Source: Phycisphaerae bacterium (lineage in GTDB: Bacteria; Planctomycetota; Phycisphaerae; Phycisphaerales; Phycisphaeraceae). From it: a stretch of 6,709 nt of DNA. The notes below the pieces were generated by a model. It was not told the DNA's origin. It saw only the letters and a list, made by a program, of their open reading frames with translations, and searched no databases. Positions 1 through 5,216 of this stretch are shown here, piece after piece. Positions within the stretch are counted from its first letter, which is position 1, and every line of letters begins with the position of its first letter. Where the stretch lies: positions 1 to 6,709 of the forward strand of contig NZCH01000071.1 in NCBI GenBank assembly GCA_002688155.1, read 5' to 3'. The position numbers and the translations under genes were made by a program.

Positions 1-103
1 ATAGCGACGCACCGCCCGCCCCAAGCGCCAATGCCAGCGCCATCGCCAGGCCGGACCAAGCTTGTGCCAGAGAACGATAAGCCAAAACATGGAGGTATGT
101 CAT
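1..103 (-). CDS. 5' end of an exported or membrane-anchored protein, cut by the window edge
   Basis: Reading the minus strand from ATG at 103-101, 34 codons stay open to the edge of the window. The start overlaps the TGA stop of the Rrf2 gene (ATGA, 4-bp overlap), the usual arrangement of translationally coupled genes. The first ~14 residues are mixed, with one Arg. Then comes an Ala/Leu/Gly-rich hydrophobic stretch (about residues 16-34, beginning WSGLAMALALAL and followed by Gly/Ala-rich sequence). This resembles a Sec signal peptide or an N-terminal membrane anchor. No strong ribosome-binding site is visible, which fits coupling to the upstream gene. The family cannot be named from 34 residues. 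Because it sits directly after a cluster-binding Rrf2 regulator in one probable transcript, it is a good candidate for a target of that regulator. An in-frame ATG at 90-88 also has no ribosome-binding site. Confidence 0.55.
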   Translation of the reverse strand, partial: MTYLHVLAYRSLAQAWSGLAMALALALGAGGASL

Positions 104-543
104 GACCGGGACCGCCTTTTTCGGGGTGTTCTTCGATCCGCTTTTTCAAACGCAACATCCTGCAATGACGTCTTGCCGAGAAACTTCTTGAGCGTTTCGT
201 TGACCGTCGTCCACTGATCGTGTGCCAGACACGGGTTGACGGCGCTGCACCGCTTGTTGCCGAACGGGCACGTCGCCTTTCCCGAGAGCTGAGGTTCGAA
301 GCAACTGACCGTGTCCAGTAGTGAGATGCGCTGGGGTGCCTTGGTCAGTCGGTATCCGCCGCCTTTGCCGCGCGTCGATTCGAGTATGCCGCTTCGAACG
401 CATTCGCGCAGCACGGCGGTCAGGTATTTGGCGGGAATGCGCGTGTGCGCACTGATCTGCGCGCCCGAAATGAGGTGCCTATTTCCTTTTTTGGCCAGAT
501 AGATCATGGCTCGTAACGCGTATTGGCTGGTTCGGCTGAGCAT
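100..543 (-). CDS. Rrf2-family Fe-S transcriptional regulator (IscR/NsrR-like)
   Basis: This 147-residue protein has the typical Rrf2 length. The N-terminal winged helix-turn-helix is clear: an opening SQYALRAMIYLA segment (6-17), a recognition region IPAKYLTAVL (36-45), and the wing STRGKGGGYRL (56-66), the Rrf2 hallmark. The effector segment has Cys92, Cys99, Cys105 and His108 (C-X6-C-X5-C-X2-H). This is close to the Cys92/98/104/His107 ligands of E. coli IscR and to the three cysteines of NsrR, so it probably binds a [2Fe-2S] or [4Fe-4S] cluster sensing iron-sulfur status, redox or NO. Which signal it senses cannot be decided from sequence. The C-terminal 15 residues are very basic (DRRTPRKRRSRS). 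The ATG at 543 is supported by a GGGGTGA ribosome-binding site four bases upstream. It is probably autoregulated (see the dyad at 560-601) and co-transcribed with the gene at 1-103. Confidence 0.93.
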   Translation of the reverse strand: MLSRTSQYALRAMIYLAKKGNRHLISGAQISAHTRIPAKYLTAVLRECVRSGILESTRGKGGGYRLTKAPQRISLLDTVSCFEPQLSGKATCPFGNKRCSAVNPCLAHDQWTTVNETLKKFLGKTSLQDVAFEKADRRTPRKRRSRS

Positions 544-559
544 CGGGTCACCCCGCGCG

Positions 560-601
560 GAGCAATTGCCTATAAGACTATAAACATATATTTAATTGCT
601 C
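560..601. promoter_or_regulatory. 42-bp imperfect dyad, likely operator of the Rrf2 regulator
   Basis: The outer arms are a perfect 8-bp inverted repeat, GAGCAATT (560-567) and AATTGCTC (594-601). Continuing to the centre at 580/581, TATA at 571-574 pairs with TATA at 587-590 and further single positions match, giving 15 of 21 symmetric pairs. The middle is strongly A/T-rich inside GC-rich surroundings. The site covers the -10 box and expected start point of the minus-strand promoter, and begins 16 bases from the Rrf2 ATG. Rrf2 proteins are dimers that often repress their own gene, so autorepression is the simplest reading. The length would also allow two dimers to bind. Confidence 0.5.
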
Positions 602-617
602 GCTCCCCGCGTGTCAA
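590..617 (-). promoter_or_regulatory. Candidate sigma-70 promoter of the Rrf2 gene
   Basis: On the minus strand a perfect -35 TTGACA lies at 617-612, followed after 16 bp by TTAAAT (595-590, 4 of 6 to TATAAT). Transcription would start near 583, about 40 bases before the Rrf2 ATG. Directly upstream of the -35 box is A/T-rich DNA, including an uninterrupted run of nine A on the plus strand (638-646), placed where an UP element would be. The -10 box lies inside the dyad at 560-601, so a protein bound there would block the promoter. The promoter call comes from box matching only. Confidence 0.5.
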
Positions 618-764
618 GGGGAAAATCGCAAATAGCGAAAAAAAAATGTTTCCGGATGGGCGCCGGGCGTCCGCCGAGTTCCCGGGCGGCGACCTTTCCG
701 TCGCACAGGCGCCCGTCGGCTTCCTGCGAATCAATCTCAATCGGAACAATCGTCTCGCGGCGGG

Positions 765-793
765 TTGAATACGGGCACGCGACCCGATAGACT
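765..793 (+). promoter_or_regulatory. Weak promoter candidate upstream of moaA
   Basis: TTGAAT (765-770) and TAGACT (788-793) are 17 bp apart, each 4 of 6 to the sigma-70 consensus. Transcription would start near 800 and give a leader of about 37 bases to ATG 837. A short palindrome ATAATTAT (805-812) follows. The DNA from 618 to 764 between the two divergent promoters holds a GC-rich segment with no recognisable gene or riboswitch. In particular, I could not recognise a molybdenum-cofactor (Moco) riboswitch. Confidence 0.22.
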
Positions 794-836
794 GATAAGA
801 AGACATAATTATCGTTTTCTATCTCACGGATATCGC

Positions 837-1895
837 ATGCGGGCGGATATGACGATGGCCGGACCATTGGTAATCAGGTCGCAGCACCGTTCGCCGGCTC
901 GGACGCAGCGCGGCGCGGTAGCCGCCGGACTGCACGACGCGCACGGCCGCGTGATCGAGTACTTGCGACTGTCGCTCACGCCATCGTGCCCGATGCGGTG
1001 TGTGTATTGTCGACCGGCGGGAATGTGCGGCCAGGCGTGCGACCAGATGACGTCGCAGGAAATCACCGCACTGGTCGGTCACCTCGTCGCGAACCACGGT
1101 GTGCGAAAAGTTCGCCTCACCGGCGGCGAGCCCACGTGCCGGCGTGACCTGGTCCCCATCATCGAACAATTGGCCGCCCTGCCGCACCCGCCTCAACTCA
1201 CGATGACGACCAACGGGCTGTCGCTTGCACGCCACGCGACCGCGCTGGCCGCAGCCGGCCTGACGCGCGTGAATGTCAGCATTGACTCACTCGATCCGGA
1301 CAGATTCAGGCAAATCACCGGCGTCGATGATGTCGAACGCGTCATGGGCGGCATCGACGCAGCGATCGCGGCGGGCTTGATGCCTGTGAAACTCAACGCC
1401 GTGGTCATGCGCAACTACAACGACCAGGATATGGCAGACCTGGTCGACTTCGCTGCGAACCGGCAACTGGAGATGCGCTTCATCGAACTGATGCCCATGG
1501 GGCCGCTGGCGGATACATGGGGCAGCCGGTACGTATCTGAGGCGTGGATGAAGCGGTGTCTGGATCGCATCGTCGAAACGTGGGCGCCATGTCCTGCGGA
1601 CGGGTCCGCGGCTCGTCGATATCAGGCCAGGTTGACAGACGGCCGACACGTCACCGTTGGGTTTATTACGCCGATGAGTTGTTCGTTCTGTGACCGCTGC
1701 GACCGAATCCGTATCAGCGCCGACGGTGCGCTTTATCCGTGCCTGATGGACAAACCGGCGGGTACGCTGATGCCGGGGCTGCGTCCGCTGTTCGATCCGG
1801 AAAAAGTCACACAGATTCTTCTCGAAGGGCTCGGCCGCAAACGAATCGAACACCCGGCGACGGGCGTTTCCGTCATGACTGAGATTGGAGGTTAA
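837..1895 (+). CDS. moaA: GTP 3',8-cyclase MoaA (molybdenum cofactor synthesis, radical SAM)
   Basis: This cytoplasmic radical SAM enzyme, with MoaC, converts GTP to cyclic pyranopterin monophosphate, the first step of molybdenum cofactor synthesis. Counting 352 residues from ATG 837, the N-terminal cluster motif is Cys51-X3-Cys55-X2-Cys58 after EYLRLSLTP. The SAM-binding GGEP is at 96-99. NVSIDSLD (146-153) and RFIELMPMG (214-222) are family segments. The second, GTP-binding cluster is Cys285-X2-Cys288-X13-Cys302 with the RIR motif (290-292). The protein ends in IGG, the C-terminal Gly-Gly that MoaA needs. Oddities are extra cysteines at 64, 68 and 282, close to the cluster ligands. The start is uncertain: the frame is open back to TTG 765, and ATG 849 and 855 are alternatives, the last with GGCGG eight bases upstream. 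The Rrf2 gene is divergent. No other moa gene follows. The identification is secure, the N-terminus is not. Confidence 0.93.
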   Translation: MRADMTMAGPLVIRSQHRSPARTQRGAVAAGLHDAHGRVIEYLRLSLTPSCPMRCVYCRPAGMCGQACDQMTSQEITALVGHLVANHGVRKVRLTGGEPTCRRDLVPIIEQLAALPHPPQLTMTTNGLSLARHATALAAAGLTRVNVSIDSLDPDRFRQITGVDDVERVMGGIDAAIAAGLMPVKLNAVVMRNYNDQDMADLVDFAANRQLEMRFIELMPMGPLADTWGSRYVSEAWMKRCLDRIVETWAPCPADGSAARRYQARLTDGRHVTVGFITPMSCSFCDRCDRIRISADGALYPCLMDKPAGTLMPGLRPLFDPEKVTQILLEGLGRKRIEHPATGVSVMTEIGG

Positions 1896-1992
1896 TCGAG
1901 GCGATGCGCTGGTGCGCCGCACGCCGCCACCGTCTGGTTTGGCCACCAACGGATGCGACGGCGCCGGCATCGCCGATTGCGTCCCATGACGT
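1896..1992. repeat. Convergent intergenic gap with GC-rich inverted repeats
   Basis: This 97-bp gap separates the ends of moaA and URO-D-like gene A. GGCGATGC (1900-1907) and GCATCGCC (1967-1974) are perfect 8-bp inverted copies that could close a stem around about 59 bases. Inside are smaller foldable pieces, such as GTTTGGCCACCAAC (1937-1950) and the palindrome CGGCGCCG (1959-1966). There is no T-tract on either strand, so a classical intrinsic terminator is not evident. A two-way structure separating the convergent transcripts is possible. Confidence 0.3.
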
Positions 1993-3159
1993 TCACGATC
2001 GACTCGTCGCGTGTTCGTGATGCGCCGCCACGACCTGTTTCGCATCATCGATGTCAGAGGTGATGTAAACCATCACGACGCCGGTCGGGTACTGCCCGAC
2101 CGCACGACCGGTGATCAGATCGTTGCGTTCAGGACGAAGGTTGGTCATTGGAATGCGTTTGCGCCGGCACATCTCGTAGATCGCGTCAAAGTCCATCATT
2201 TCCGACTGACCGAAATCAAAACCGCGCAGGTCATCAATTTCGAGCACGGCTTCAATCAGGTGTTGGCCATCGCCGCAGAAATGAATCGTTCCGCCACCGA
2301 CGCCGCGCAACAGGCGCGCATCGTGTTCACGCACGTGGTCGACGTACATTTCAGCAGGCAGCATGATGGCCGTGTCATTGCGGATCATCAGTCGGCCGGG
2401 AACGACGTAGCCGTGCTGTGTGCTCGCCCGCGGGTCAAGCCGATCCACCGTGAACGGCCGGTACCGGTCCGCCACCGCAAGCGTGACGTCCACGACCCGC
2501 GCCATCAGGTCGGCGACGAGATCTGGATCGTCGTAAAAATCCAGAAACAGGTCGCTTCCGCGCAGTTGCTCGGCCGTGTCGATGGGCCCCTGCAGATCCG
2601 GCAGTGAAATCTGAATTGCTCGATCGCAAGGAGGGTATTGCGCCAGTTTGTGTCTGTAACACTCCAGCGTGCGGATGCTGCTCTGCGCCACCCCCACGGT
2701 CCAGTCGATTTCTTCGCCGGCGCGGGCGATCCGTTTCAGAACGGCGACATCGCAAATCGGTTCGATCCACGGGTAATTGTCGCCGTGCATCTGCCACGAA
2801 GCGCCCAGGAACGTCGCGATCTGAATGGTTCCGTGGTCGTTGCGAACGGCAAGGGGGTTGTCATCCTTGAGGATCAGGCCCGGCACGACTCGGGCCAGCA
2901 ACATGTTTTGCAGCATCGCGACGGGGTCATCGAACGCCTGCCGATACGGGTATTGACGGAACCGGTCCCACGGCGCAGGCAACACAAGGTCCGACGCGAA
3001 CGCCGCCTGTACCACCAGAGGCGGCTGATCGACCTCATGCCAGTCCAGCGCGGCGCGATACCGACGATCGACCGCATCGACATGATCCAGGTCGATCTCT
3101 TGAGCGACCAGGTCGAGCAACTCGTCGAGTTGCCCTTCGTCCGCGTGCGCTGATGTCAT
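1993..3159 (-). CDS. URO-D/methyltransferase superfamily protein A (keeps His-X-Cys-Gly metal motif)
   Basis: The 388-residue protein belongs to the uroporphyrinogen decarboxylase-like superfamily, which includes HemE and the zinc-dependent MtaA/MtbA/CmuA methyltransferases. Recognisable segments are a PPLVV start region (46-50), a GASWQ / YPWIEP block (119-134) and DLQGPIDTAEQL (188-199). These are followed by an RNDTAIMLPAEMY block (260-272), GGGTIHFCGDG (288-298), and a GFDFGQSE segment (313-320). His293 and Cys295 match the H-X-C zinc ligands of MtaA-type enzymes. I see no obvious third Cys ligand at the usual later place, where TNLRP (339-343) stands. HemE hallmarks such as the arginine-rich FRQAGRY N-terminus are missing, so heme synthesis is unlikely. 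The ATG at 3159 was chosen because GGAG lies six bases upstream. The frame is open to 3210 without a better signal. The gene is divergent from B and shares the 3226-3243 operator candidate. The substrate is unknown; methyl transfer to a corrinoid or thiol is inference. Confidence 0.85.
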   Translation of the reverse strand: MTSAHADEGQLDELLDLVAQEIDLDHVDAVDRRYRAALDWHEVDQPPLVVQAAFASDLVLPAPWDRFRQYPYRQAFDDPVAMLQNMLLARVVPGLILKDDNPLAVRNDHGTIQIATFLGASWQMHGDNYPWIEPICDVAVLKRIARAGEEIDWTVGVAQSSIRTLECYRHKLAQYPPCDRAIQISLPDLQGPIDTAEQLRGSDLFLDFYDDPDLVADLMARVVDVTLAVADRYRPFTVDRLDPRASTQHGYVVPGRLMIRNDTAIMLPAEMYVDHVREHDARLLRGVGGGTIHFCGDGQHLIEAVLEIDDLRGFDFGQSEMMDFDAIYEMCRRKRIPMTNLRPERNDLITGRAVGQYPTGVVMVYITSDIDDAKQVVAAHHEHATSRS

Positions 3160-3225
3160 GGGTTTCTCCGATGTCGCAGACCAGAGGATCAGCCGCCGCC
3201 CGGCGATCACCGCGGCGTGACAATT

Positions 3226-3243
3226 TCAGATAACTTTATCTGA
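3226..3243. promoter_or_regulatory. Perfect 18-bp dyad between divergent URO-D-like genes A and B
   Basis: TCAGATAA (3226-3233) and TTATCTGA (3236-3243) are perfect 8-bp inverted repeats around a CT centre. The site is A/T-rich in a GC-rich 135-bp divergent intergenic region and lies 52 bases before the GTG of gene B and 67 before the ATG of gene A. Size and symmetry fit the operator of a dimeric helix-turn-helix regulator. Promoter boxes are not clear-cut. On the minus strand TTGCCG (3261-3256) and GATAAA (3240-3235) are 15 bp apart. On the plus strand TATGAA (3247-3252) could be a -10 box. In either case a bound protein would control both genes. No regulator gene of matching class is adjacent. 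Confidence 0.6.
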
Positions 3244-3294
3244 TGATATGAAGTCCGGCAACGCGGGGGGCCAACCTGCATCGGAGCGTCACTT

Positions 3295-4416
3295 GTGACT
3301 CATCGAGAACGAATCCTCGCCGTCTACCAGGGACAAACGCCCGACGTTGTGCCGTGCATGCTTGATCTGTCGCATTGGTATCTGCACAAGCATCAACTGC
3401 CGTGGGATCTGAGTGCACGTCACGATGAGCCTGACCGGCAACTGATCGATTACCACCGGCGGATGGACGTGGGCTTCTATATCGACAATCTCGGTTCGTT
3501 CTTTGACACGCACGTCCTCGACGACGTCACCATGCGAACGCACAAGCACGTTGTCGACGGCGTGCCCGAGATCGTCTGGCAGATCGAAACCCCACTTGGC
3601 CGAATCGAACGCCGGCGCAGATGGGAAGAGAAATCCTACGCCTGGGGTATCAGCCAATGGGGGATCCGCGATGAGCGGGACCTTCGGATTTTCGCGGGCG
3701 CCATGAGCCGGCGCCGGTTCCAATCCGATTGGAAGACGTATCAGCGATGGGCCGACGAAGTGGGCGACCTGGGTGTGGTGTATCTGATGATTGGGTACAG
3801 CGCCATGGGCTACCTCATGCACTATTGGATGGGCGTCGAAGGCGCGATTTATGCAACCGAGGATTTTCCCGACGCCATGCACGAGGCGGTGGACGCGGTG
3901 AACGCGAACATTCTGGAACTGGTGGATCTGGTCGTCACGTCGCCGGCGCCGGTCATCATGATGGGCGACAACTTCTCAAGCGACATCCAGCCACCGGCCT
4001 TCTTCGATCGCTGGACGAGGCCGTTTTACGAGCAGGCCGTCGAGCGTTTGCATCGCGCCGGCAAATTCGTCGCCGTGCACATCGACGGACAACTCAAAGG
4101 CGCGATTGCCATGATCCGCAAGACCGGCGCCGACTGCGGCGACGCCATCACGCCGGCGCCCATGGGTGACCTGACCCCCGCCCAATGCCGCGCGGAGGCG
4201 GGGCGGGATTTCGTACTCTCGGGTGGCATCTCACCGGAGCTGTGGTCCACCAGCGTGCCACTCGAGACGTTTTCGCAGAAAGTGTTCGACTGGCTTGAAC
4301 TCAAAGCGCAGAGCTCGCGCCTGATCGTGGCCGCGGGCGATCAGGTTCCACCGGGCGCTGACGAAGACCGACTCAAGATCATGCGCGATCTCATCGAGAC
4401 CCATGGGACATACTGA
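3295..4416 (+). CDS. URO-D/methyltransferase superfamily protein B (His-X-Asp-Gly variant)
   Basis: This 373-residue URO-D-like protein belongs to a subfamily different from A. It opens with MTHRERILAVYQGQTPDVVP, the usual start of URO-D-like proteins (R-E-R, G-x-x-P-D-x-V-P). Later blocks are MMGDNFSSD (222-230), AVHIDGQLKG (260-269), DAITPAPMGDLTP (283-295), a GGISPE segment (310-315) and AAGDQVPPGADEDRL (346-360), which closes the barrel in this subfamily. At the metal-motif position it has His262-X-Asp264-Gly, so Asp replaces the Cys of MtaA-type enzymes. Cys281 and Cys298 are nearby but outside the classical positions. The start is GTG at 3295 with CGGAG eight bases upstream, and no ATG fits better. 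It is divergent from A and convergent with the GYD gene. Function unknown: it may be a methyltransferase with an altered metal site, or a lyase/decarboxylase that does not need zinc. Confidence 0.85.
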   Translation: MTHRERILAVYQGQTPDVVPCMLDLSHWYLHKHQLPWDLSARHDEPDRQLIDYHRRMDVGFYIDNLGSFFDTHVLDDVTMRTHKHVVDGVPEIVWQIETPLGRIERRRRWEEKSYAWGISQWGIRDERDLRIFAGAMSRRRFQSDWKTYQRWADEVGDLGVVYLMIGYSAMGYLMHYWMGVEGAIYATEDFPDAMHEAVDAVNANILELVDLVVTSPAPVIMMGDNFSSDIQPPAFFDRWTRPFYEQAVERLHRAGKFVAVHIDGQLKGAIAMIRKTGADCGDAITPAPMGDLTPAQCRAEAGRDFVLSGGISPELWSTSVPLETFSQKVFDWLELKAQSSRLIVAAGDQVPPGADEDRLKIMRDLIETHGTY

Positions 4417-4438
4417 CCGCAGGCCGATCACCGCTCAC

Positions 4439-4732
4439 CTACGACGCTGCCGAAGCGATCTTCTCAAACGCCGCCTTATCAAATGCGCGCAGCGTTTGCG
4501 TGCGGACGTTACCCTTCGAAGCCAGCGAAAGAAGGACGGAAGTTGCCGTCTCATCGTCGGCCGCTTCAAAGATGAGCACGCCGTCGTGCGCGCCCAGCGT
4601 CCAGTAGACGTTCAGAACGTCCACGCCGGCCTGACTGGCGGACTGGGCAAACTGATCCGCGCGCTGCGGTGATTGCCCGGCCTGACGAACGCCCTGATCG
4701 GTGAAGTCAATCAACGTGATGAATGTTGCCAT
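4439..4732 (-). CDS. GYD-domain protein (small ferredoxin-like-fold family)
   Basis: This 97-residue protein covers the whole GYD family length. It opens MATFITLIDFTDQG, has SPQRADQF (21-28) before the helix, VYWTLGAHDGVLIFEA (42-57) where the family-naming G-Y-D motif reads G-A-H-D, then DDETATSVLLSLAS (59-72) and GNVRTQTLRAF (74-84). The family is widespread, probably forms dimeric alpha/beta barrels, and has no settled biochemical role. ATG 4732 is supported by GGAG seven bases upstream; the frame reads further back but without a start signal. No signal peptide or cysteine is present, so it is cytosolic. Its stop lies 22 bp from the stop of convergent gene B, with no room for a normal terminator. 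The family call is secure; the physiological role is open. Confidence 0.9.
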   Translation of the reverse strand: MATFITLIDFTDQGVRQAGQSPQRADQFAQSASQAGVDVLNVYWTLGAHDGVLIFEAADDETATSVLLSLASKGNVRTQTLRAFDKAAFEKIASAAS

Positions 4733-4774
4733 CGTTTCGCTCCATATGTTGAGACACGTTGTCCAACTCGTATC

Positions 4775-4794
4775 GTCCGGCGGCGCCGCCGGAC
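4775..4794. repeat. Perfect 20-bp G+C-rich palindrome upstream of the GYD gene
   Basis: The half-site GTCCGGCGGC (4775-4784) is followed directly by its exact reverse complement (4785-4794). Further out, CAACT (4764-4768) and AGTTG (4796-4800) are also inverted copies, with six and one unpaired bases between. As RNA this gives a very stable hairpin. On the minus strand it would lie in the GYD leader, 42 bases before the ATG. On the plus strand no T-run follows, so it is not a classical terminator. An operator, a leader hairpin or a terminator for readthrough from outside are possible. Confidence 0.5.
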
Positions 4795-4969
4795 CAGTTG
4801 CGAACAAGTGTAACGCGCCCGGCCACTCAATCTATTCTTCAACGTACCACTCATCGCGACGGCACGGTTCGCGCCGCTCGTTCCTGCGCTGAATCGACAC
4901 CTGACGACGAAAAAGATGAGTCGGAAGCCACTCCCCCGGCTGATGATGTCTTCATGATTACAAAAGATA
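4795..4969. other. Non-coding stretch between the GYD gene and the gene C operon
   Basis: No gene is supported here. Open frames cross it on both strands, but none has a ribosome-binding site, recognisable domain or plausible composition. A D/E-rich reading on the plus strand (around 4890-4950) mirrors a Ser-rich reading on the minus strand and is taken as a composition effect. No tRNA, repeat array or clear promoter for the minus-strand GYD gene was found. GC content falls towards the right end, where regulatory DNA of the next operon begins. Confidence 0.4.
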
Positions 4970-4985
4970 AAACACTATTGTGTTT
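4970..4985. promoter_or_regulatory. 16-bp dyad overlapping the -35 box, operator candidate
   Basis: AAACAC (4970-4975) and GTGTTT (4980-4985) are perfect 6-bp inverted repeats with a TATT centre. The right arm covers the proposed -35 box at 4978-4983, so a bound repressor would exclude RNA polymerase. The sequence differs from the 3226-3243 dyad, so a different regulator is implied if both are real. Confidence 0.4.
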
Positions 4986-5006
4986 GTGCCCAAGCGGTGG
5001 TAGTAT
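4978..5006 (+). promoter_or_regulatory. Candidate promoter of the small ORF and URO-D-like gene C
   Basis: TTGTGT (4978-4983) and TAGTAT (5001-5006) are exactly 17 bp apart, 3 of 6 and 4 of 6 to the sigma-70 consensus. A start near 5013 would put GGAGG (5021-5025) and the TTG codon at 5034 at normal distances. The boxes alone are weak; the spacing and downstream layout make the call reasonable. Confidence 0.38.
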
Positions 5007-5033
5007 CGGGTTGAGCAATCGGAGGCGGTGTTT

Positions 5034-5216
5034 TTGTGCGCCAGGTGTCAAGCAAGTGACGTGGGATGCACGCTCGCTGATGCGATTGGCGGATCGCCTC
5101 TGGACATAATCCTCAAGGACACGCGCACCGTGAAAAACGGGCCAACGTGTCTTGTCAGTTGGGTGCGGAACGTGCGCGAAGAAGTGAACCGATACCTGGA
5201 AGGTCCGCGGCCATGA
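5034..5216 (+). CDS. Small cysteine-containing hypothetical protein, coupled to gene C
   Basis: I do not recognise this 60-residue ORF. It starts at TTG 5034, eight bases after a perfect GGAGG (5021-5025); GTG 5028 in the same frame is too close to that site. Its TGA stop (5214-5216) overlaps the ATG of gene C as ATGA, typical of translational coupling. The product begins MCARCQASDVGC with a C-X2-C pair (Cys2, Cys5) and Cys12. The second half (DIILKDT at 24-30, then SWVRNVREEVNRYLEG at 42-57) looks like a soluble beta-alpha unit with an amphipathic helix. About 63% of its third codon positions are G or C, which does not argue against coding. The alternative is a roughly 200-base untranslated leader for gene C. 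Layout supports a gene; lack of homology that I can recognise keeps confidence low. Confidence 0.42.
   Translation: MCARCQASDVGCTLADAIGGSPLDIILKDTRTVKNGPTCLVSWVRNVREEVNRYLEGPRP

Noticed and set aside
626..646. TCGC/GCGA hairpin followed by nine A as a plus-strand terminator
   Set aside because: On the plus strand the tract is A, not T. On the minus strand the long T-run comes before the 4-bp stem and only four T follow it. An upstream promoter element is the better reading.
765..773. TTGAATACG occurring upstream of moaA and again at 6493-6501
   Set aside because: A 9-bp direct match in different contexts with no further similarity is compatible with chance.
1287..2048. 253-codon minus-strand frame opposite moaA
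   Set aside because: It is antisense to a clearly identified gene, Arg/His-rich without domains, and overlaps the end of gene A. It is a codon-bias shadow.
2011..2607. 198-codon plus-strand frame opposite gene A
   Set aside because: It lies wholly antisense to a well supported URO-D-like gene and has no recognisable domain or start signal.
4759..5109. 116-codon plus-strand frame with a D/E-rich middle
   Set aside because: No ribosome-binding site, crosses the GC palindrome and the promoter region of the gene C operon, and its composition changes abruptly along its length. The opposite strand gives an equally odd Ser-rich frame.
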